Shown here: positions 8,842 through 16,194 of the stretch, piece by piece
How the letters are laid out: each line of letters opens with the position of its first letter
Numbering within the stretch: position 1 is the first letter of the stretch
Source of the DNA: Io17-Chloro-G2 sp034420695
Lineage (GTDB): Bacteria > Chloroflexota > Dehalococcoidia > Lucifugimonadales > UBA3495
Length of the DNA stretch: 64,000 nucleotides
Assembly (NCBI GenBank): GCA_034420695.1
Contig: DAOULB010000040.1
Coordinates: 186,001-250,000 of the forward strand
Reading direction: 5' to 3'
Program-made: the position numbers and the translations under genes
The notes under the pieces: generated by a model
The model's input: only the letters and a program-made list of their open reading frames with translations
The model's database searches: none
What the model was told of the DNA's origin: nothing

Positions 8842-9762
8842 CTACGCCTCCACCCGGGGCCGCACTTCGTTGGTGAAGATGTCCATGGAGTCCAGTAGTT
8901 GCTGCAGGCTGTGGCAGCCGTTGAAGTTGATTTGAAACGCCTGCAGGCCCGCCTCTTCCCGGTAACGCAGCATGTCCTCGGCGACCTGCTCCGGGGTGCC
9001 CTGGCCCGCAGGGCGCTGACCCTCCGGGTGGGTGTTGCCCGTGATTCCGGTGAAGTTAACCCGGAAGCTCATCCTGGTCATTGGAGGCTCTTCCCTGCCG
9101 AGTCTCTCGCTGGCCCGCTTCAAGTAGGCCATGTTGTCCACCAAGTCGGGCAGCGGCGTGGGAGTGGGGGCCCACACCTCGGCGAACCTGGCGGCCCGGC
9201 GCAGGGAGGCCCGGCTGGAGCCGCCGACCCAGATGGGCGGATGGGGCTGTTGCAGGGGTTTCGGGTTGACCAGCATGTCGTCGAAGTTGAAGAACTTGCC
9301 GTGAAAGGTGGTCTTGCCCGGCGACCAGCAGGCTTGGAAAATCCGCAGGTACTCACTGGTGCGGGGGCCCCGCTCGTGGTAAGGCTGCCCCAATGCCGCG
9401 AACTCAGACTCGCTCCAGCCGGCCCCGGCCCCGACTATCGCCCGGCCCCTCGACATCTGGTCCAGGGTGGCGAACATCTTGGCGGTGACCACCGGGTTGC
9501 GGTAGGGCAGAATCAACACCGAGGTGCCCAGCATCACCCGGCTGGTCCTGGCTGCCACGTAGGACAGCACCATCAGCGGTTCGTAAACGTTGCCCCAGGA
9601 CTCGGCCAAACGCGGGGTGTCCTCCACAATTACGTGGTCGTTGACCATCACCGCGTCGAAGCCCTGCTCTTCGGCTTTGCAGGATGACTCGACGATGCCC
9701 TCGGTGGTGGCCGGAAAGCCCAGGTAATCGGCATTGGGTGGACGGAAGGAAAACAGGACCAT
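8842..9762 (-). CDS. LLM class flavin-dependent oxidoreductase, tandem copy A
   Basis: Luciferase-like oxidoreductase of 306 residues. Typical elements are MVLFSFRPPNADYLGFP, the EEQGFDAVMVNDHV strand, RVMLGTSVLILPYRNP, GRAIVGAGAGWSESEF and PPIWVGGSSRASLRRAARFA. The last reads as the phosphate-binding part of the F420/FMN site. It is a close paralogue of the next gene upstream, 73 bp away, with most segments alignable without gaps. Both are the downstream end of a six-gene minus-strand series. Substrate unknown; the duplication suggests related but different substrates. Confidence 0.88.
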   Translation of the reverse strand: MVLFSFRPPNADYLGFPATTEGIVESSCKAEEQGFDAVMVNDHVIVEDTPRLAESWGNVYEPLMVLSYVAARTSRVMLGTSVLILPYRNPVVTAKMFATLDQMSRGRAIVGAGAGWSESEFAALGQPYHERGPRTSEYLRIFQACWSPGKTTFHGKFFNFDDMLVNPKPLQQPHPPIWVGGSSRASLRRAARFAEVWAPTPTPLPDLVDNMAYLKRASERLGREEPPMTRMSFRVNFTGITGNTHPEGQRPAGQGTPEQVAEDMLRYREEAGLQAFQINFNGCHSLQQLLDSMDIFTNEVRPRVEA

Positions 9763-9835
9763 GATTGCCTCTCTATCTAGCTATATAGCGAATTTTCCGG
9801 GCTGATATTCGTTTGGCAGGCCGGGTTGTTCCCGG

Positions 9836-10753
9836 TTACTCCACCCGGGGACGGACTTCCTTGGTGAACACGTCCATTGAATCCAGTAACTGCTGCAGGC
9901 TGTGGCAGCCGTTGAAGTTGACTTGGAACGCCTGCAGGCCCGCCTCTTCCCGGTAGCTGAGCATGTCCTCCACTACTTGGTCCGGGGTGCCCTGGCCGGT
10001 GGGCCGCTGTCCTTCCGGATGGGTGTTGCCGGTGATCCCGGTGAAATTAACCCGGAAGCTCATCCGGGTCATCGGCGGTTTTTCTCTCCCGATTCTCTCG
10101 CTTGCCCGCTTCAGGTACGACATGTTCTGCAGCAGCTCCGGCAGCGGCGTCGGCGTAGGCGCCCATACGCTGGCGTAGGCTGCGGCCCGCCGCAGGGCGC
10201 CGCGGCTGGAACCGCCGACCCAGATTTCCGGGTGGGGGTCTTGCACCGGTTTGGGCAGGACGTGCATGTCCTCGAAGTCGAAGAACTCGCCCTTGAAGGT
10301 CGTCTTGCCAGGGGCCCAGCACGCCTTCCAGATTTGCAGGTACTCGTTGGTGCGCGCTCCCCGCTCCCGGAAGGGCACCCGCAGGGCGTTGTATTCCAGC
10401 TCGTTGCCCCCCGCGCCGACCCCGGCGATGGCCCTACCGCCGGACATCTGGTCCAGGGTGGCGAACATCTTTGCAGTGTTCATCGGGTTCCGGTAGGGCA
10501 TTATCATCACCGATGTGCCCAACCGGATGCGGCTCGTCCGGGCTGCAAGGAAGCTCAGCACCATCAGCGGGTCGTAGGTGTTGGCGAAATAGGTGACCAT
10601 CTGGGGCACGTCCTGCACCAGGATATGGTCGTTGACCATGCAAGCGTCGAAACCCTGCTCCTCGGCCTTGCAGGCAGACTCGACGATGCCCTCAGTGGTG
10701 GCCGGAAAACCCAGGTAGTCGGCATTGGGCGGCCGGAAAGAAAACAGGACCAT
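9836..10753 (-). CDS. LLM class flavin-dependent oxidoreductase, tandem copy B
   Basis: A 305-residue paralogue of the downstream gene, sharing the start MVLFSFRPPNADYLGFP and the ends GTPDQVVEDMLSYREEAGLQ and DSMDVFTKEVRPRVE. I place the start at ATG 10753 because it lines up with the paralogue; an in-frame GTG at 10762 adds three residues. Flavin or F420 pocket segments are RIRLGTSVMIMPYRNP and GRAIAGVGAGG. It lies 68 bp downstream of the DUF4276 gene on the same strand. Confidence 0.88.
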   Translation of the reverse strand: MVLFSFRPPNADYLGFPATTEGIVESACKAEEQGFDACMVNDHILVQDVPQMVTYFANTYDPLMVLSFLAARTSRIRLGTSVMIMPYRNPMNTAKMFATLDQMSGGRAIAGVGAGGNELEYNALRVPFRERGARTNEYLQIWKACWAPGKTTFKGEFFDFEDMHVLPKPVQDPHPEIWVGGSSRGALRRAAAYASVWAPTPTPLPELLQNMSYLKRASERIGREKPPMTRMSFRVNFTGITGNTHPEGQRPTGQGTPDQVVEDMLSYREEAGLQAFQVNFNGCHSLQQLLDSMDVFTKEVRPRVE

Positions 10754-10821
10754 TGCGTTCACCCCACAGGGTCAGAGTACATATGGAATACGCTATCAGA
10801 AGTTATCGAGAAATCTGGAAA

Positions 10822-11433
10822 CTACGCCAACGACTCCAATCGAGTCAACCACGAGTCGAAGCGTTGACACTCGGCGCGAATTTTCTGAAGGCCGATTTCC
10901 GAAGCTATCATATAGCCGTTGGCTGCTTTGTTGTACCCGGGCAGTGCCCCCTGAATGCGCTTGCTGGGAGCAGTGTCGAAGCCGTCATTAATGTCTTCGG
11001 GAGAAATGAAATGCGACCGGATTCCCGCCAGTTGGCGGAGGGCTGACTGGCTTACGCCCGGGACTTTGGTAAAAGCGGTTACTTCCGAAAACAACAGCGC
11101 CTCGAACTCGTGCCGTTGGACGTAAGTGAAAACTTCAGTCTGTTGTGCTTGCTGGCCAATCCGGCTATGCACTTCTGAATCGACACGTTGTTGCAGCATG
11201 TCCGGGGTGTCGTTCCCCTTCCCGCCAAAGCCGTAAAAGTCGACCAAAGACGTTACATATGGAAACGAATGGGCCAGTCTAGCTATGTCCCCCGCAAGCC
11301 GGGTTACCGTTACATTTCCGCCCAGCAGAATGGGCGTGGCCTCCACGTCTTGCGTCCTCAGATATTCCGACAAAACCCGGTTTACAAATTCTTCCTCCGT
11401 CCGTCCTTCCACTGATATAGCTATCCGGATCAC
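10822..11433 (-). CDS. DUF4276 family protein (predicted TOPRIM-like effector)
   Basis: A 203-residue protein of the DUF4276 type. It begins with SVEGRTEEEFV (E9), equivalent in pattern to the glutamate strand of TOPRIM nucleases such as OLD. LVDFYGFGGK follows (D65), and then the family hallmark RHEFEALLF (H108, E109, E111). Its GTG start overlaps the stop of the upstream AAA ATPase gene by 4 bp (GTGA), so translation is coupled. ATPase-plus-TOPRIM pairs of this kind are candidate anti-phage modules by analogy with OLD, Gabija and RloAB/AbiL. Nuclease activity is inferred, not seen. The pair is lower in GC than its flanks. Confidence 0.8.
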   Translation of the reverse strand: MIRIAISVEGRTEEEFVNRVLSEYLRTQDVEATPILLGGNVTVTRLAGDIARLAHSFPYVTSLVDFYGFGGKGNDTPDMLQQRVDSEVHSRIGQQAQQTEVFTYVQRHEFEALLFSEVTAFTKVPGVSQSALRQLAGIRSHFISPEDINDGFDTAPSKRIQGALPGYNKAANGYMIASEIGLQKIRAECQRFDSWLTRLESLA

Positions 11434-12560
11434 GGACGTCCCCCGATCAAGTTCTTCTGCCAGAGGTCTCCCGCCGTAAAACTGTCTTCAATCCATACTT
11501 GATAGTCGTCAGGGTTGAGCTTGCGGATTTCGGTCCTTCCGTTCTGTAGCTCCAATACCAGAATCTCCTCCAAGCCGAAGGAGTCCACCAGCAGGGGGGA
11601 CTGAGTGGCTATGATGACCTGCCTTTCTTTAGAGAGTGACTTGATCATGCCTCCCACCAGGGTCACGGCCGCTGGGTGTAGTCCGAGTTCCGGCTCGTCC
11701 AACAGGAGAACGGCCGGGAGCATGCCCGGCGGAAGGTTGAGCAGGGTAACCAGCGAGAACAAGCGCAAAGACCCGTCAGATGTGATGTGGGCCCCAAAGG
11801 TCTTATCCGTCCACTTGGCCTTCCAGCGCAACTGGACCTTTCCATAGCTCTCTTCTATTGCAAAACGGTCGAAGACAGGCAGGATGCGGCTGATTTGGCT
11901 GCAGATTACCTCATACCGTCGCAGGTCCTGGCGCTCCAACCGGTGCAAAACGGCAGCAAGATTTCCGCCATGGCTGCGAATCTGAGCGTTGTCTGTTACG
12001 TCCCAGCTCGTCTTGATGCCCGATGTATCCGACGTGTCGTGGAACTGGTAGATGGCGCAGTTGCGCAGCAAGTTAACAATTACACGGGCTGTCGTTGGGT
12101 TGACTCCGAGAAAAAGGCCACCCGACTGAGCCGCCTCTACTATTTTGGCTTCCCTGCTGCCACTTTCGAGGACCTCCCAATTTGCTTCGACGGGCAGGGC
12201 GTTGCTGTTGAAACGGAACCTTTCGTCGCTGAAGAAGAGGCGGTCCGGAGAGGCATAAGAAAGAGAGAAACGGTAGTCGTTCCGGCCTTGCCTGGTCCGG
12301 ATGCTGATTGTGGCCTCCATTCTCGAGGTTAGCCGGTTCCCGCCAAACAACTGATCATCGGCTCCACCGTGCCTCTCTATGAATTCACCGAGCCGCCGGG
12401 AGCGAAGCATCCAACTGAGCATCTCGAAGAACCGTATGAAGTTGGACTTGCCGGAACCGTTGGCGCCGATCAAAACGGTTGCATCGGTCATTCCGGAAAG
12501 CTCGACGTTCGCCAGGGACCTGAATCCCTGGATATTAACGGATTCGATTTTGGTTTCCAT
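11430..12560 (-). CDS. AAA/ABC-type ATPase, partner of DUF4276 protein
   Basis: A 376-residue SMC/OLD-like ATPase. It opens with IESVNIQGFRSLANVEL, as these do, then Walker A GANGSGKSN (residues 32-40). A lid region follows, the signature-like segment SDGSLRLFSL is at 261-270, and Walker B LLLDEPELGLHP is at about 285-296. The D-loop and switch region reads IIATQSPLLVDSF. It lacks its own nuclease domain; the overlapping downstream gene supplies a TOPRIM-like protein. The pair thus resembles a split OLD-type nuclease. It lies 48 bp downstream of an HsaA-like gene. Role in DNA sensing is inferred from family and context. Confidence 0.85.
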   Translation of the reverse strand: METKIESVNIQGFRSLANVELSGMTDATVLIGANGSGKSNFIRFFEMLSWMLRSRRLGEFIERHGGADDQLFGGNRLTSRMEATISIRTRQGRNDYRFSLSYASPDRLFFSDERFRFNSNALPVEANWEVLESGSREAKIVEAAQSGGLFLGVNPTTARVIVNLLRNCAIYQFHDTSDTSGIKTSWDVTDNAQIRSHGGNLAAVLHRLERQDLRRYEVICSQISRILPVFDRFAIEESYGKVQLRWKAKWTDKTFGAHITSDGSLRLFSLVTLLNLPPGMLPAVLLLDEPELGLHPAAVTLVGGMIKSLSKERQVIIATQSPLLVDSFGLEEILVLELQNGRTEIRKLNPDDYQVWIEDSFTAGDLWQKNLIGGRP

Positions 12561-12608
12561 CTTTTCCAGGCATCTTGACGTTGGGATCAGGGATGGGAGG
12601 CGAGACCC

Positions 12609-13778
12609 TCACCCCAGGGGGTCGGGACCGGGCAAACCCAAGGCGAACTGGCCGTGGTTCTCGAAGGCGGCGTCGCTGACCATCTGGTGCTGGCTTGAAG
12701 CGTTGATGTCACGCAGGCACTTCTGCAGCACGTGGGACTGGTAATTGACCTCACCTCCGCCTTGGCGGTAGACCTGCTGTATCACGTCGGCGGCTACCCT
12801 GCTGGTTAAGGCGGCAACGGCCCTCATCCGGGCCTGCACCGGCGGCTCGGGAGTGATGCCCCGGCAGACCAAGTCCCACGCCTCTTCCAAGGTCTCCACC
12901 ACCAGCGCCCTGGCGGCCCGCAATCGCAGATCGCACTGTCCCAGGGTCCTCTGGAACCATTCCCTCCGGGCCAACGCCCTGATGTTTCCGTCGTAGCCCC
13001 TTTCCTTCCCCAAGGCCATATCCACGGCGGCATCCAGCGCCAGCCGCCCCACACCCAAAGCGAACCCGCAATGGGGCGTCACGACATTCCCGGGGCGGCC
13101 CAGGTGGAATACTGGCCCTCCCCGGCGCGGCCGGTCTCCCCAAGGGTCCCAGCTGAACCGCTGCGGAACGAAGAGGTCCGTAACCGAGTAATCGCAACTG
13201 CCGGTGCCCCGCAGCCCCATGACTTGCCAGTTGTCGTGAATCTTCACCCTGGATACCGGTATGACCAGCCGCACCTGTCTCCGGTGTTCCCCGCCGGTCA
13301 CCCAAGCCCCGGTGGTCACCCACCGGGAATGGCGGATGCCGCTGGCAAAGGACCATCGGCCGTTGACCCGGTAGCCGCCGGTCACCGGCTCGGCTGTCCC
13401 CATTGGGGCAAAAACGCTGGCCGCTATGGGCACCCGGCGGCCGGGGAAAACCTCGTCCACGGCCTCCTCCGGCAGGAAGGCCCCGATGTTGGCCACGCTG
13501 CCCGCGGCGATCAGCATGCACCAGCCAGCCGAGGGATCAATGCGGCAGGCTGCCTCGGTCACTTCCAGTTCCAGCAGCGGGTCGGCTTCCCCGCCGCCCA
13601 GCGCTTCCGCCGTGGTGAAAGCGAAGAGCCCGGCTTGCTCCAAGGCATCCACCGAAGCCCCGTCCAAGGTGCCCTGCTCTTCCGACGCTGCGGCCCCGGC
13701 GACCAGGGTGTCCCGCACCCGCTCCACGGCGGCCAGCAGCGCCAAACGCTTCAGTTCTCGCTCCTGAGGGAAAACCAA
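12609..13778 (-). CDS. Acyl-CoA dehydrogenase-fold flavin monooxygenase (HsaA-like), copy A
   Basis: A 389-residue flavoprotein of the acyl-CoA dehydrogenase fold with a C-terminal type-2 domain, as in HsaA and other two-component phenol hydroxylases. N-terminal helical domain about 1-115 (IDPSAGWCMLIAAGSVAN), beta domain about 120-220 (NGRWSFASGIRHSRW, NWQVMGLRGTGSCDYSV), C-terminal helices ending NHGQFALGLP. The acyl-CoA dehydrogenase catalytic glutamate is not evident, which favours hydroxylation over dehydrogenation. It would need a separate flavin reductase, not seen nearby. Start is TTG at 13778, aligned with the ATG start of the paralogue 93 bp upstream. Confidence 0.82.
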   Translation of the reverse strand: MVFPQERELKRLALLAAVERVRDTLVAGAAASEEQGTLDGASVDALEQAGLFAFTTAEALGGGEADPLLELEVTEAACRIDPSAGWCMLIAAGSVANIGAFLPEEAVDEVFPGRRVPIAASVFAPMGTAEPVTGGYRVNGRWSFASGIRHSRWVTTGAWVTGGEHRRQVRLVIPVSRVKIHDNWQVMGLRGTGSCDYSVTDLFVPQRFSWDPWGDRPRRGGPVFHLGRPGNVVTPHCGFALGVGRLALDAAVDMALGKERGYDGNIRALARREWFQRTLGQCDLRLRAARALVVETLEEAWDLVCRGITPEPPVQARMRAVAALTSRVAADVIQQVYRQGGGEVNYQSHVLQKCLRDINASSQHQMVSDAAFENHGQFALGLPGPDPLG

Positions 13779-13870
13779 TTTGTCGTCCTACTGCCGGTCC
13801 AGAGCCGCTGACCCGGCTGGCGCCCGGCGAAACGGCCCGGAGGAAACGTTGCTGGCTGCGGCCAATGCGC

Positions 13871-15052
13871 TCATCCCATCGGGTTGGCGGTGGGCAGGCC
13901 CAGCAGGAACTGGCCGTGGTTCTCGTAGGCGGAATCGCTGACCATCTGGTGTTGGGCCGCGGCGTTGATGTCTCGCAGGCATTTCTGCAGTACGTGGGAC
14001 TGGTAGAGCGCCGTTCCCCCGCCGTAGCGGAAGCACTGGGCGGCGATATCGGCGGCTTCTTCCGTGCTGAAGGATGCTGCCGACCGCATCCGGGCCTGCA
14101 GCGGCGGTTCCGGAGTGACCCCTCGGCACACCGACTCCCAAGCTTCCGACAGGGTCTCCGTCACCAGTGCCCGGGCGGCCCGCAATCGCAGGTCGCACTC
14201 CCCCAGCACATGCTGGAAGGCGCCGCGGTTGGCCACCAAGTCCATACCCTCGGCGTACCCTCGTTGTTTGGCTTGGGCCAGTTCGGTAACTGCGTCCAAG
14301 GCCAGCCGGCCCACTCCCAAGGCAAAGGCGCAATGGCCGGTGGTGACCATGCCGGGACGCCCCAGCAGGAAGAAAGGGCCGCCCCGCCGGGGCAACGTCT
14401 CAGTAACTTCCCAAGAAAGTCTCTCCGGGACGAAAACCTCAGAAACGGAATAATCGCAGCTCCCGGTGCCCTTCAACCCCATCACCTGCCAGTTGTCGTG
14501 AAGGCAGACGTCCGCGGTTGGGAACACTACTCGGACCTGTTTGCCGCGACGGCCATCCTCATCCACCACCAAGGCCCCGGCGGAAACCCATTCGGAATGC
14601 CTCACCCCGCTGCCGAAAGACCAGCGTCCCGTGACTTCATAACCGCCGGCAACCTCCCGGGCCTTGCCTCTGGGGGCAAACACTCCGGCTGCCGTGGGGA
14701 TGCGGCCACCGGCAAACACCTCAGCCAGCCCTTCATCGGGGAGGAAAGCCGCCATGTTGGCCACGCTGGCCGAGCCGATCATCAAGCACCAGCCTGCCGC
14801 CGGGTCAATCTTGGTGACCTCTTCCACAATTTCCAGTTGCAACAGGGGGTCCGCTTCGGCCCCTCCCATCTCTACTGGTGTCTTGTAGGCAAGGAGGCCC
14901 GAATCGTAGAGGGCGTTCACTGTGTCTTGGGGCAGTGTCCCTAGGGCCTCGGCCTCGTCGGCGTTGGCCAGCAACCGGCCGCGGATGCTCTCAACCGCGG
15001 AAAGGAGGGCAAGCCTCTTTTCCTCCCTTTGGGCCGGAAACGTTACTGCCAT
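13871..15052 (-). CDS. Acyl-CoA dehydrogenase-fold flavin monooxygenase (HsaA-like), copy B
   Basis: A 393-residue paralogue of the next gene downstream. Shared segments are KIDPAAGWCLMIGSASVANM, GRWSFGSGVRHSEW, NWQVMGLKGTGSCDYSVSE and LQKCLRDINAAAQHQMVSDS near the end. ATG start. It is the first gene of a minus-strand series that runs through copy A, the AAA/DUF4276 pair and two luciferase-like enzymes. The substrate is unknown; aromatic or steroid-like phenols are usual for this family. Confidence 0.82.
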   Translation of the reverse strand: MAVTFPAQREEKRLALLSAVESIRGRLLANADEAEALGTLPQDTVNALYDSGLLAYKTPVEMGGAEADPLLQLEIVEEVTKIDPAAGWCLMIGSASVANMAAFLPDEGLAEVFAGGRIPTAAGVFAPRGKAREVAGGYEVTGRWSFGSGVRHSEWVSAGALVVDEDGRRGKQVRVVFPTADVCLHDNWQVMGLKGTGSCDYSVSEVFVPERLSWEVTETLPRRGGPFFLLGRPGMVTTGHCAFALGVGRLALDAVTELAQAKQRGYAEGMDLVANRGAFQHVLGECDLRLRAARALVTETLSEAWESVCRGVTPEPPLQARMRSAASFSTEEAADIAAQCFRYGGGTALYQSHVLQKCLRDINAAAQHQMVSDSAYENHGQFLLGLPTANPMG

Positions 15053-15266
15053 CGCCGATCTCCCTGCCTATTGCAATTGCCCAGGCACTGGCGCTGCGCC
15101 GCCAATTGTACCATTGCCCGCTTGCGTCATGGCGTTCCAGACTGCCTTGTCCGCCCATCCATCGAGTGTCCCAAGGAGTGTACCTAGCTGCTCACCCTGA
15201 CGCTCTATTCCCCAATGACTTATCATGTCCCCAACACTTGTACATTCGCAGCAAGGAGGATTGAAC

Positions 15267-16106
15267 ATGGCAGGAGAATTGGACCCCCGGGCGTCCGGTG
15301 GCAGGAGGTTTGAAGGTCAGGTGGCGGTGGTTACCGGGGCCGGTCAGGGAATCGGCGCCGCCACGGCCCGGCGCTTGGCCCAGGAAGGGGCCGCCATTGT
15401 GATTGGAGACATGGTTGAAGAGTCGTCTTTGCGGGTCAAGTCCGACATAGAAGAGTTTGGCGGAAGAGCGACCATCAGCTTGGGCGAGTTGTCCAAGTGG
15501 GAGAACGCCGAGGCCCTGATGGCCCACGCCATGAACACCTACGGCCGCATCGACGTGCTGGCCAACGTGGCTGGCGGCACCATCTGGTTCCAGTCCTACC
15601 AGTACTACACCCCGGAGCAGATTGAGGCCGAGATGAACAAGAGCCTCTGGACCGCCATGTGGTGCTGCCGCGCGGTCCTGCCCCACATGATTGCCCAAGG
15701 CTCCGGTTCCATTGTGAACATCGCCACCCATGCCGTGTCGGGGCGGTTCCGTGTCCCCTATGCCGCGGCCAAGGCGGGGCAAATAGGCCTTACCTCTTCA
15801 CTGGCAAGGGAAGTGGCCCACTTGGGAATCCGGGTCAACTGCGTGGCCCCCAGCGGCACCGGCGCCGACGACCGGGTCACTCCTCGCGATCATGGCCAGA
15901 ATGCATTCGTTCCGGAACTGCCCCAAAGCGAAATAGACGACCAAGCCAAGTACCGCCAAGAGACCCGGGCCATGGAGGTCCCCATGGGACGTTCCGGAGA
16001 GGCTTACGAGCAGGCCTCTGCCATTGCATTCCTGGCCTCCCACGACGCCTCCTATATCACTGGTCAGGTCATTCCCGTGGGCGGAGGCCAGCCCTACCCG
16101 TTCTAG
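15267..16106 (+). CDS. SDR oxidoreductase, BenD-like
   Basis: A 279-residue short-chain dehydrogenase. NAD site TGAGQGIG, then NVAGGTIW, and the catalytic Y-x3-K in YAAAKAGQIGLT. The segments ANVAGGTIW and RVPYAAAKAG, and the ending ASYITGQVIPVGGG, resemble 1,6-dihydroxycyclohexa-2,4-diene-1-carboxylate dehydrogenase (BenD), which re-aromatises cis-diols made by Rieske dioxygenases. A Rieske oxygenase lies 4.7 kb downstream. I chose ATG 15267 because AAGGAGGA lies 6 bp before it; an upstream in-frame ATG at 15225 has no such site. BenD-like is firm as a subfamily, exact substrate not. Confidence 0.82.
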   Translation: MAGELDPRASGGRRFEGQVAVVTGAGQGIGAATARRLAQEGAAIVIGDMVEESSLRVKSDIEEFGGRATISLGELSKWENAEALMAHAMNTYGRIDVLANVAGGTIWFQSYQYYTPEQIEAEMNKSLWTAMWCCRAVLPHMIAQGSGSIVNIATHAVSGRFRVPYAAAKAGQIGLTSSLAREVAHLGIRVNCVAPSGTGADDRVTPRDHGQNAFVPELPQSEIDDQAKYRQETRAMEVPMGRSGEAYEQASAIAFLASHDASYITGQVIPVGGGQPYPF

Positions 16107-16194
16107 CGGTTGTTTTCCGGCATGCCTGGCTACCGGAGCCGGAGAGAGCCGGAGCTAGAGCCGGGACCGGTTGCTGCTGAGGCCTTACGGTCGC

